Part shown: positions 51,585 through 58,725 of the stretch, piece by piece | Layout of the letters: each line of letters begins with the position of its first letter | Position numbering within the stretch: the stretch's first letter is position 1 | Origin: JBGSMF01 sp964651475 | Lineage (GTDB): Bacteria; Chloroflexota; Anaerolineae; Fen-1058 | DNA length: 64,000 bases | Assembly (NCBI GenBank): GCA_964651475.1 | Contig: CAZYXV010000018.1 | Coordinates: forward strand, 21,480-85,479 | Direction: 5' to 3' | Made by a program: the position numbers and the translations under genes | The notes under the pieces: generated by a model | The model's input: the letters and a program-made list of their open reading frames with translations, nothing else | Database searches by the model: none | Told to the model about the DNA's origin: nothing

Positions 51585-53231
51585 TCACTTGAGCATTGGA
51601 ATCTTGACGCCGTGCTCTCTGGCGAACTCGATTGCCTCTGGATAGCCCGCGTCCACGTGCCGGGCCACGCCCATGCCGGGGTCGGTCGTCAGCACGCGCC
51701 TCAGGCGTGCGGCGGCCTGAGGCGTGCCGTCGGCCACGATGACCTGGCCGGCGTGCTGGCTGTAACCGATGCCCACCCCGCCGCCGTGATGAAAGCTGAC
51801 CCACGTCGCGCCGCCCACGGCATTAATCAGCGCGTTCAAGATAGGCCAATCGCTAATCGCATCCGAGCCATCGCGCATGCCCTCCGTCTCGCGGCGCGGC
51901 GAGGCCACGCTGCCGCTATCCAGGTGGTCGCGCCCGATGACGATGGGCGCGGATACCTCGCCGCGCGCCACCAAATCGTTAAACGCCAGCCCGGCCCGAT
52001 CGCGCTCGCCATAGCCCAGCCAGCATATCCGCGAAGGCAAGCCCTGAAAGTGAACGCGCTTTTGCGCCATCCTGATCCAGCGTTCCAGCTTTTTATCTTG
52101 CGGGAACAGTTCCAAAATCACCTCGTCGGTGCGGAACAAGTCTTTTTCGTCGCCGCTGAGCGTCACCCAGCGGAACGGGCCTTTGCCTCCGCAAAACAGC
52201 GGACGGATATAGGCCGGCACAAAGCCAGGGTAATCAAACGCATTTTTCACGCCGGCGTCGTAGGCGCGCTGGCGCAGGTTGTTGCCATAGTCAAACACCA
52301 CGCTGCCGCGCTTCCGAAGGTCCAGCATGGCCTGGCAGTGCGCGGCCATGGCTTTGTAAGATAAGCGGTTGTATTCTTGCGGGTCGCGCTGCCGAAGCTC
52401 GTTGGCCTGTTCCAAAGACATGCCATTCGGCACATACATCAACGGATCGTGGGCGGGCGTTTGATCGGTCACAACATCGGGCACGACGCCGCGCAACACC
52501 AGTTCGGGGAACACGTCGGCGGCGTTGGCAATGAGCGCGATGGATTTGGGTTCGCCTTTGTCCTTGCACTCTTCGACCAGCGTCATGGCTTCTTCCAACG
52601 TATCCACGATCACATCAATGTAGCCCGTCTCCAGGCGGCGCCGGGCGCGGTGTGGGTCAACTTCCACGCACAGGCCCACGCCCTCGTTCATCGTGATCGC
52701 CAACGGCTGCGCGCCGCCCATGCCGCCCAATCCAGCGGTGAGCGTAAACTTGCCGCGCAGCGAGCCCCAGCCATTCAACTCGGCCAGGCTGGCCAGCGTC
52801 TCGAACGTGCCCTGCAGTATCCCCTGCGTCCCGATGTAAATCCAGCTTCCCGCCGTCATCTGGCCGTACATGATCAGGCCTTCTTTTTCCCACTTGTCAA
52901 AGTTATCTTGTGTGGCCCAGTGCGGCACAATGTTCGAGTTGGCAATCAACACGCGCGGCGCGTCGAGATGTGTCTTGAACACCGCCACCGGCTTGCCCGA
53001 TTGCACCAGCAGCGTCTCGTCGTCCTCGAGCTGCTTGAGCGATTCGACGATGGCGTCGAAACAATCCCAGCTACGCGCCGCCCTCCCCCGCCCGCCGTAC
53101 ACGACCAGCTCGTCGGGGTTTTCGGCCACATCGGGATCGAGATTGTTCATCAACATGCGCATGGCCGCCTCTTGCAGCCAGCCTTTGCACACAAGATGTG
53201 TGCCGCGTGGGGCGCGAATGATACGAGACAT
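51585..53231 (-). CDS. hutU: Urocanate hydratase
   Basis: The 548-residue enzyme converts urocanate to imidazolone propionate in histidine breakdown. Recognised blocks are GTHLVCKGWLQEAAMRMLMNNLDPDVAENPDELVVYGGRGRAARSW in part, SGKPVAVFKTH, GQMTAGSWIYIGTQGILQGT, GLGGMGGAQPLA (NAD+ site), GVVPDVVTDQTPAHDP and VSFHHGGGVGIGYSQHAGQVIVADG. Length fits the family (about 550). No hutH, hutI or hutG is seen in the window, so the pathway must be spread over the genome. GGAGAT lies before the ATG. Confidence 0.96.
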   Translation of the reverse strand: MSRIIRAPRGTHLVCKGWLQEAAMRMLMNNLDPDVAENPDELVVYGGRGRAARSWDCFDAIVESLKQLEDDETLLVQSGKPVAVFKTHLDAPRVLIANSNIVPHWATQDNFDKWEKEGLIMYGQMTAGSWIYIGTQGILQGTFETLASLAELNGWGSLRGKFTLTAGLGGMGGAQPLAITMNEGVGLCVEVDPHRARRRLETGYIDVIVDTLEEAMTLVEECKDKGEPKSIALIANAADVFPELVLRGVVPDVVTDQTPAHDPLMYVPNGMSLEQANELRQRDPQEYNRLSYKAMAAHCQAMLDLRKRGSVVFDYGNNLRQRAYDAGVKNAFDYPGFVPAYIRPLFCGGKGPFRWVTLSGDEKDLFRTDEVILELFPQDKKLERWIRMAQKRVHFQGLPSRICWLGYGERDRAGLAFNDLVARGEVSAPIVIGRDHLDSGSVASPRRETEGMRDGSDAISDWPILNALINAVGGATWVSFHHGGGVGIGYSQHAGQVIVADGTPQAAARLRRVLTTDPGMGVARHVDAGYPEAIEFAREHGVKIPMLK

Positions 53232-53293
53232 GGATATCTCCTTTGTTGTTTTATGCGTACACTGCTACCCTGAATATACTGCACGCGGTCATA

Positions 53294-53430
53294 AATTGCA
53301 ATTTTTCACAATCCTGTCATGGCGAGCCGCTCCGCCTGCGGCGAGCGGCGAAGCAATCTGTACGCTTGCAGATCAGAGATTGCTTCGGGTGCTTCGCACC
53401 CTCGCAATGACAACAAAATTGCAGATTGTG
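53294..53430 (+). repeat. Dispersed palindromic repeat (TCATTGCGAG / GAAGCAATCT type)
   Basis: The 137-base interval between hutU and the next gene has nested inverted repeats: outer AATTGCAATTTTTCACAATC against AAAATTGCAGATTGTG, middle TGTCATGGCGAG against CTCGCAATGACA, and inner GCGAAGCAATCT against AGATTGCTTCG. Wording of this kind is known from dispersed intergenic repeats of many bacteria. It covers most of the 216-base gap, which holds no gene. Confidence 0.7.
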
Positions 53431-53447
53431 CCCGCGCCCAGTATACA

Positions 53448-54092
53448 TCAGGGTTGGGCAGTTGAGGATAATACAGCGATTGTCTGCTCCATGTTGCGCA
53501 ATTTTGTGAGGGATTTCAAGCCAAGATAAAGCCAATACAGTATTAACAAATGAAACCCGATGCTTGGCAAATCCGGTCCTATCAAGAATACAAGACTATC
53601 CAAAGCATACAAAACCATTCCAATGACAAAGGCCCACTTGTGTCTTCTGGCAAGGAATCCCAAGATGACAAAAATTCCCGCTATTCCAACGTCCACACCG
53701 AAGGTAATATACTTGATCAAGATAGCTACATTTGCACTAGCTTCGCTTGCAATGGCGATAGAAATACCATCTATAAGCCGAGTTATCCCCAAGCCAATAA
53801 AAAAGCTCCAGCCACTATTTAGCAACAAGCTAATCGAATTGACCAAAGACAGCCCCGCAATCCAGAAAAAGTTATCTGCGCCTCCTTTGACTAAATTTCC
53901 AATCTTGATCTTTTCTTCAGCAAGAGCAACCTGCTGGCGAATAACCGAATCCTGAACAGCAGACTGTTCCGATGCTGACAAATGTTTGAGCTGGCGCGGG
54001 AGTCCCATCAGGCTGGTTCCACATTTGACACACTGTAACTCGTGGCCGGCATTTTCTTCGTTGCAGTTAGGACAAGTAACACTATACACCAC
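53448..54092 (-). CDS. Zinc-ribbon multi-pass membrane protein, unknown function
   Basis: The 214-residue protein begins with a zinc ribbon (TCPNCNEENAGHELQCVKCG, two CxxC pairs) and then a short cytosolic helix. Four or five membrane helices follow (about 72-92, 95-115, 122-145, 150-165, 175-192). The base composition is more AT-rich than its neighbours, suggesting transfer or a young gene. I do not recognise a family. It shares the zinc ribbon plus membrane plan with the GTPase at 40905 but has no GTPase. The stop lies close to the repeat at 53294-53430. Confidence 0.7.
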   Translation of the reverse strand: MVYSVTCPNCNEENAGHELQCVKCGTSLMGLPRQLKHLSASEQSAVQDSVIRQQVALAEEKIKIGNLVKGGADNFFWIAGLSLVNSISLLLNSGWSFFIGLGITRLIDGISIAIASEASANVAILIKYITFGVDVGIAGIFVILGFLARRHKWAFVIGMVLYALDSLVFLIGPDLPSIGFHLLILYWLYLGLKSLTKLRNMEQTIAVLSSTAQP

Positions 54093-54140
54093 AGTGGCAC
54101 ACCTTGGTTTTATAAAGCAGTAGTTTTGATCCGTTGGGTT

Positions 54141-54650
54141 CTATAGTTCATTGATTTCGACCCGCCGGATCACATCTCCCGGTGTGCGGGCGGTGGCGGG
54201 GTCGCGCGGCGCAATGGCCTTGAGCACATCCATGCCTTTGATCACACGGCCAAAGACGCTATGCTTGCCATCCAGCCAGGCAGTGGCGACGTAGGTAATA
54301 AAAAATTGTGAGCCATTAGTATTGCGCCCGGCGTTGGCCATTGAAAGAATGCCGGGGCCGTTGTGCTTGAGGCTGGGATGGAATTCATCGGCGAATTTAT
54401 AGCCAGGGCCGCCGGAGCCAGTGCCGGTGGGGTCGCCGCCCTGCGCCATAAAGTCGGGGATGACGCGATGGAACGTCACGCCGTCGTAAAAGCCCTCGCG
54501 CGCCAGGAACACAAAATTGTTCACCGTGTTGGGCGCCTTGTCGGCAAACAGCTCGATGACGATATTGCCCTTATCCATCACCAGTGTAGCCTGGTATTTT
54601 TTCTTGACATCAATGCCCATCGCGGGCGGAGCGGAATATTGTTTACCCAT
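54141..54650 (-). CDS. Peptidyl-prolyl cis-trans isomerase, cyclophilin type (cytosolic)
   Basis: The 169-residue cyclophilin contains VIELFADKAPNTVNNFVFLAREGFYDGVTFHRVIPDFMAQGGDPTGTG in part, then FADEFHPSLKHNGPGILSMANAGRNTNGSQFFIT and DGKHSVFGRVIKGMDVL. The catalytic Arg and Phe (FHRVIPDFM) and Gln (AQGGD) are present. No signal peptide is seen, so it is cytosolic. A closely related membrane-anchored copy lies just upstream on the same strand. Confidence 0.95.
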   Translation of the reverse strand: MGKQYSAPPAMGIDVKKKYQATLVMDKGNIVIELFADKAPNTVNNFVFLAREGFYDGVTFHRVIPDFMAQGGDPTGTGSGGPGYKFADEFHPSLKHNGPGILSMANAGRNTNGSQFFITYVATAWLDGKHSVFGRVIKGMDVLKAIAPRDPATARTPGDVIRRVEINEL

Positions 54651-54709
54651 GCTAATCTCCTATCGTAATACCCCTTGCGAAGGCTTGTAACCTTCGCAAG
54701 GGTGCAAAA

Positions 54710-55513
54710 TTATTGCTCGGTAATGTCAATGCGGCGGATTACGTCGCCGGGCGTGGTGGCCGTCTGCGGGTCGCGCAGGGTGATGGCCATGAGCGCCTCC
54801 ATCCCCTGCGTCACGCGCCCAAAGACGCTATGCTTGCCGTCCAGCCAGGGCGTGGCGGCAAAAGTGATAAAGAACTGCGAGCCGTTGGTGTTGGTTCCGG
54901 AATTGGCCATCGAAAGCACTCCCGGCCCGTCATGTTTGAGATCTGCGCTAAACTCGTCGGCGAACTGGTAGCCTGGACCGCCCGTGCCCGTGCCGGTTGG
55001 GTCGCCGCCTTGCGCCATGAAATCGGCAATCACGCGGTGGAAGGTCGTGCCATCGTAAAAACCCTGCCGCGCCAGGTACACAAAATTGTTCACCGTATTG
55101 GGCGCCTTGTCGGCGAACAGGTCAATGACGATGTTGCCCTTGTCTGTCACAAATGTGGCCTGGTATTTTTTCGTCGGGTCAATGCTCATGGGAGGCGCCG
55201 CCTTGTAATAGCCGTTGCGCTGAGCGGGCGCGACGTTTGCCAGGGGGCGCGCGGCCTGCTCGGCCGTGGTCGGCACAGGGGCCGGAGCGGCAGCCTGTTC
55301 TGGCGGCGCGGTGGGCGCCACAGCCGGAAGCGTGGCCTGTGCGGTTGGCGTGGCCGCAGACTGCGATCCGCCCGGTTGGATAACTACCAGCGCGATGATG
55401 GCGGCAAACAAGATCGCCGCGCCGGCGATATACACCCAGACATCGGGAATGCCCGGTATCATGGTTTTGCTAGGAGAGGCTTTTGCCTTTCTAGCCAGTT
55501 TTGCCTTTGACAT
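54710..55513 (-). CDS. Membrane-anchored cyclophilin-type peptidyl-prolyl isomerase
   Basis: The 267-residue protein has a basic N-terminus (AKLARKAKASPSK), one membrane helix (about 27-47), an Ala/Pro-rich linker (about 50-90) and a cyclophilin domain (about 105-267) with FHRVIADFMAQGGD and GVLSMANSGTNTNGSQFFIT. The catalytic Arg is kept. It should act on the outer face of the membrane, helping secreted proteins fold. It is a duplication of the cytosolic copy with an added anchor. Confidence 0.93.
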   Translation of the reverse strand: MSKAKLARKAKASPSKTMIPGIPDVWVYIAGAAILFAAIIALVVIQPGGSQSAATPTAQATLPAVAPTAPPEQAAAPAPVPTTAEQAARPLANVAPAQRNGYYKAAPPMSIDPTKKYQATFVTDKGNIVIDLFADKAPNTVNNFVYLARQGFYDGTTFHRVIADFMAQGGDPTGTGTGGPGYQFADEFSADLKHDGPGVLSMANSGTNTNGSQFFITFAATPWLDGKHSVFGRVTQGMEALMAITLRDPQTATTPGDVIRRIDITEQ

Positions 55514-55591
55514 GCTTTACTCCTGATGATGAATATTATAGACGATATTTTTAGATTCGTCACACAGACACAAAGGTATGATCACACCATG

Positions 55592-57010
55592 TCATACATC
55601 AAAATACAGCACCATCTCGTAAGGGTGGGGGCGGTTGCGCACGCCATAGTATTCTTCAGATTTGACCTTGATCCACTCGGCGATTTGCCCTTCGTCAAAC
55701 ACACCGCCGGCCAGCAAAAAGTCGCAGTCCTTTTCCAGCGCATCCAGCGCCTCGCGCAACGAGGCAGGCAGCGGCTTGATGGCCCGGCGCTGCTCTTCAC
55801 TCCACGTAAAGATATTTTGGTCAATCGGACCAAAGCCCAATTCGCGCGGGTCCACCCGGTTCTGGATGCCGTCCAACCCCGCCATCAATTGCACCGCCAG
55901 CGCCAGGTAAATATTGCACGTGGCGTCCGGCGGGCGGAACTCGAAGCGGGCCGTGTCGGGCTGATCGGCGTACTTGGGCACGCGGATGGCCGCGCTGCGA
56001 TTGCCCAGGCTAAAGAAAGCGTTGACCGGCGCTTCAAAGCCGGGCACCAGGCGGCGATACGAATTGGTAGACGGATTGGTAAACGCCAGCGCCGCCCCGG
56101 CGTGATACAACAACCCGCCGATGTACCACAGCGCCGTCTGGCTGAGCTTGCCGTAGCCCTCCGCGTCATAAAACACGTTGCGGCCTTGCTTGAATAAATG
56201 CTGGTGAAAATGCATCCCGCTGCCGGCCTCGCCATACAGCGGCTTGGGCATAAAGGTGGCCGTCTGGCCGTGGCGATGGGCCGTCATCTTGGTGACGTAT
56301 TTGATGATCTGCGTCGCGTCGCCGCTGCGCAACAAGCCCATCATCGGCGTCTCGATTTCGCACTGGCCGGGGCCGCCCACTTCGTGATGGTGGTACTTGA
56401 TTTCGATGCCCATGTCCTCCAGGAGCATGGACATTTCACTGCGCAAATTATACAGTTGATCCTTGGGCGGGATGGCGTGATAGCCGCCGTGGCGAGGGAT
56501 CAGGTGGCCGTGACCGCCGCGCGCGCTCTGCCAGTCGGCCTCCATGCTATCCACACGGTACGAAGCGGCGTTGACCTCGTTTTCATACGATACACTATCA
56601 AAGATGTAAAACTCGTACTCCGGCCCCCACCGGCTTTCGTCGGCCACGCCCAATTCCTTCATATAGCTTTCGGCGCGGATGGCGATATTGCGCGGGTCGC
56701 GCGGGAACGGCAACTTGGTATCCGCCTCGTAAGCCGAACATATAAAGCTGAGCGTGGGCACTTGCCAAAAGGGATCCTGAAAGGCGGTTGCCAGGTCGGG
56801 CAATAATACCATGTCGCCGGCCTTGACCGAGCGGAGGCCAACCGACGAACCATCAAACCCCACCCCATCGCGCATCAAGTTCTCGTTGAACTGGCTCGCT
56901 GGCACAGTGATGTGGTGCCAGCGTCCAGCCAAATCGCTAAACTTGAGATCAATCATCTTAAACTGGCGTTCCCGAACAAAAGCCTGAGCTTGTTCAAGAG
57001 TGGCGAACAT
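55592..57010 (-). CDS. glnA: Glutamine synthetase, type I
   Basis: The 472-residue enzyme makes glutamine from glutamate, ammonia and ATP. It has the N-terminal beta-grasp region (IDLKFSDLAGRWHHITVP), DGVGFDGSSVGLRSV, the metal and substrate motifs (EYEFYIFDS, GPGQCEIE, GSGMHFHQHLF), NRSAAIRVP and RFEFRPPDATCNIYLALA. Where E. coli has the adenylylation tyrosine (KNLYDLPPEE) this protein reads QNIFTWSEE, with Phe in place of Tyr, so this enzyme is probably not regulated by adenylylation. It stands alone with no glnB, amtB or gltB nearby. Confidence 0.95.
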   Translation of the reverse strand: MFATLEQAQAFVRERQFKMIDLKFSDLAGRWHHITVPASQFNENLMRDGVGFDGSSVGLRSVKAGDMVLLPDLATAFQDPFWQVPTLSFICSAYEADTKLPFPRDPRNIAIRAESYMKELGVADESRWGPEYEFYIFDSVSYENEVNAASYRVDSMEADWQSARGGHGHLIPRHGGYHAIPPKDQLYNLRSEMSMLLEDMGIEIKYHHHEVGGPGQCEIETPMMGLLRSGDATQIIKYVTKMTAHRHGQTATFMPKPLYGEAGSGMHFHQHLFKQGRNVFYDAEGYGKLSQTALWYIGGLLYHAGAALAFTNPSTNSYRRLVPGFEAPVNAFFSLGNRSAAIRVPKYADQPDTARFEFRPPDATCNIYLALAVQLMAGLDGIQNRVDPRELGFGPIDQNIFTWSEEQRRAIKPLPASLREALDALEKDCDFLLAGGVFDEGQIAEWIKVKSEEYYGVRNRPHPYEMVLYFDV

Positions 57011-57193
57011 TTAATCCTCCTGGTATTATAGATTTCGTAGGGCGCATACACCACAGCACAGGCGATTATACTCTACCTGTGATTAGCGTCAAGCTGGCCG
57101 CGCCGCTCGCGCAACCTAATCGGCGTTTGTACGTATAAATAGTAAGGTACAAGAACTGTGCGACCCGCACAATCAAATAAAGGAGTACATGGA

Positions 57194-57571
57194 ATGGACG
57201 AACCGACCCAAGAATCTGCAAGCAACTTTACAGAAGAATTTAGCCGCCTGGGGCAAACCCTGGGACAGGCCATCAAGCTGGCCTGGGAAAGCGGCGAACG
57301 CAAGCGGCTGGAGCAAGACATTGTTGAAGGCATGCGCCGCCTCAGTGAACAGATAGACAAAGCCACCAAGACGGCCGCCGAAAGCCCCACCGCCAAAGAC
57401 GTAACCGCCAAGGTCACTACAGCGTGGGAAACTGCTCACGGGCCGCAAATCTTGGACGAGATGCGCGCCGGCCTCATCGAAAGCCTGCGCAAGCTTAACG
57501 AGGAGCTTGACCGGCGAGTGCAAAAAGCTCAGGCCTCTACAACCCCACCTGAAGTCGAAGAGGTCAAGTAG
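57194..57571 (+). CDS. Small helical protein of unknown function
   Basis: This 125-residue protein is nearly all helical and highly charged, without signal peptide or membrane helix. Blocks are NFTEEFSRLGQTLGQAIKLAWESGERKRLEQDIVEGM, then SEQIDKATKTAAESPTAKDV, then DEMRAGLIESLRKLNEELDRRVQKAQ. It looks like an amphipathic coiled-coil or apolipoprotein-like protein, perhaps membrane- or nucleoid-associated. AGGAG lies 8 bases before the ATG at 57194, which I chose over an upstream start. A good terminator follows. I do not recognise a family. Confidence 0.7.
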   Translation: MDEPTQESASNFTEEFSRLGQTLGQAIKLAWESGERKRLEQDIVEGMRRLSEQIDKATKTAAESPTAKDVTAKVTTAWETAHGPQILDEMRAGLIESLRKLNEELDRRVQKAQASTTPPEVEEVK

Positions 57572-57588
57572 ACAATTCAAGGGCCGTC

Positions 57589-57615
57589 ACAAGCCGGGTT
57601 AAAAGCCCGGCTTGT
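57589..57615 (+). terminator. Rho-independent-type terminator
   Basis: ACAAGCCGGG (57589-57598) pairs perfectly with CCCGGCTTGT (57606-57615), with a 7-base loop and GTTTTG after it, 18 bases past the stop of the small helical protein gene. Confidence 0.85.
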
Positions 57616-57654
57616 GTTTTGAGTGCGGCCCAAAGGGCGCCAAGGGTGGTGATT

Positions 57655-58629
57655 ATGTCGCGATTACGTTGTACTATCGTTATTCGCCTCTGCGTACTGG
57701 CTGGGGTTGCCTGCATGACAACCGCTTGTGCAGGCCCGCAGACCATCGTCGGCGAGACGCCGACGATGGTGCTGCAGCCTCGCGCTTCAATGGCGGCTGC
57801 AGCGACGCCGGGTGCGGCGATTCCCCTTGGAACAGCGACCCGCCAGCCTTTTGAGCCGGAACTGGTTCTTGTTCCGGGCGGCGAGTTTTGGATGGGGACG
57901 CGAGAAGAAGACATTTCGACTTTGATTGGCCATTATGGCGGCGGGCGAGACTGGTACAAGGGGGAATCGCCCCAACATAAGGTGACGTTGCCGGATTACT
58001 ATATTGCCAAGACTGAGACGACGAACGCCCAGTATGCGGCTTTTGTGGATGCGACCGGTCGCACGCCGCCGTCGCATTGGACAAGTAGCAAGCCGCCGAG
58101 CGGCAAAGAGAATCATCCAGTGGTCAATGTTTCCTGGTATGACGCTGTGGCTTATGCGCAGTGGTTGTCGGGGGTGACAGGCAAATCCTATCGCTTGCCC
58201 AGCGAGGCAGAATGGGAAAAGGCGGCGCGGGGAACGGATAAGCGGAACTATCCATGGGGGGATCAACTTGCAACGTGCGAGTATGCAGTGATAGACTCTG
58301 GAAATGGAGGTGGCTGCGGCAAGGGAGACGAGGCATGGCCCGTTGGCAGTATGCCAAAAGGGGCCAGCCCCTATGGCGCGTTGGACATGGGCGGAAATGT
58401 GGCGGAGTGGACGCAGAGCAATTTCAAGGACTATCCCTATAATCCAGACGACGGACGAGAGGATACAAGCGCTGGCGACGACATTGAACGTGTTGTGCGT
58501 GGCGGGTCGTGGAACTATGGCGCCGTCATCGCCCGCGTTTCGATCCGTGGCAGGGGCGCCCCTGACGAGTATATTGACTTTGTCGGTTTTCGTCTAGTCT
58601 CTCCCATTTCTCGCCTCGGTCCTCAGTAA
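57655..58629 (+). CDS. Formylglycine-generating enzyme/SUMF-like lipoprotein
   Basis: The 324-residue protein has a signal peptide with a possible lipobox (CVLAGVACMTTACAG) and an FGE-sulfatase domain from about 80: LVPGGEFWMGTREED, SPQHKVTLPDYYIAKTETTNAQYAAFV, HPVVNVSWYDAVAYAQWLS, YRLPSEAEWEKAARG, YPWGD, YGALDMGGNVAEWTQ and RVVRGGSWNYG. The two active-site cysteines of true FGE are not seen, so it is probably a binding domain or another enzyme type. No sulfatase gene lies nearby. It converges on the protease gene. Confidence 0.85.
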   Translation: MSRLRCTIVIRLCVLAGVACMTTACAGPQTIVGETPTMVLQPRASMAAAATPGAAIPLGTATRQPFEPELVLVPGGEFWMGTREEDISTLIGHYGGGRDWYKGESPQHKVTLPDYYIAKTETTNAQYAAFVDATGRTPPSHWTSSKPPSGKENHPVVNVSWYDAVAYAQWLSGVTGKSYRLPSEAEWEKAARGTDKRNYPWGDQLATCEYAVIDSGNGGGCGKGDEAWPVGSMPKGASPYGALDMGGNVAEWTQSNFKDYPYNPDDGREDTSAGDDIERVVRGGSWNYGAVIARVSIRGRGAPDEYIDFVGFRLVSPISRLGPQ

Positions 58630-58725
58630 CTCGGAACGTAACTACGCAGCCCAAGAGCATGTCGTAGTAGCGGCGCAAGTTGAGCGTGGTCAAAGCCGAA
58701 GGATGGGCGGCTCAATAGCCTGGGT

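Noticed and set aside
57655..58629. True formylglycine-generating enzyme activating a sulfatase
   Set aside because: The catalytic cysteine pair is not visible and no sulfatase gene is nearby; only the SUMF-like fold is claimed.
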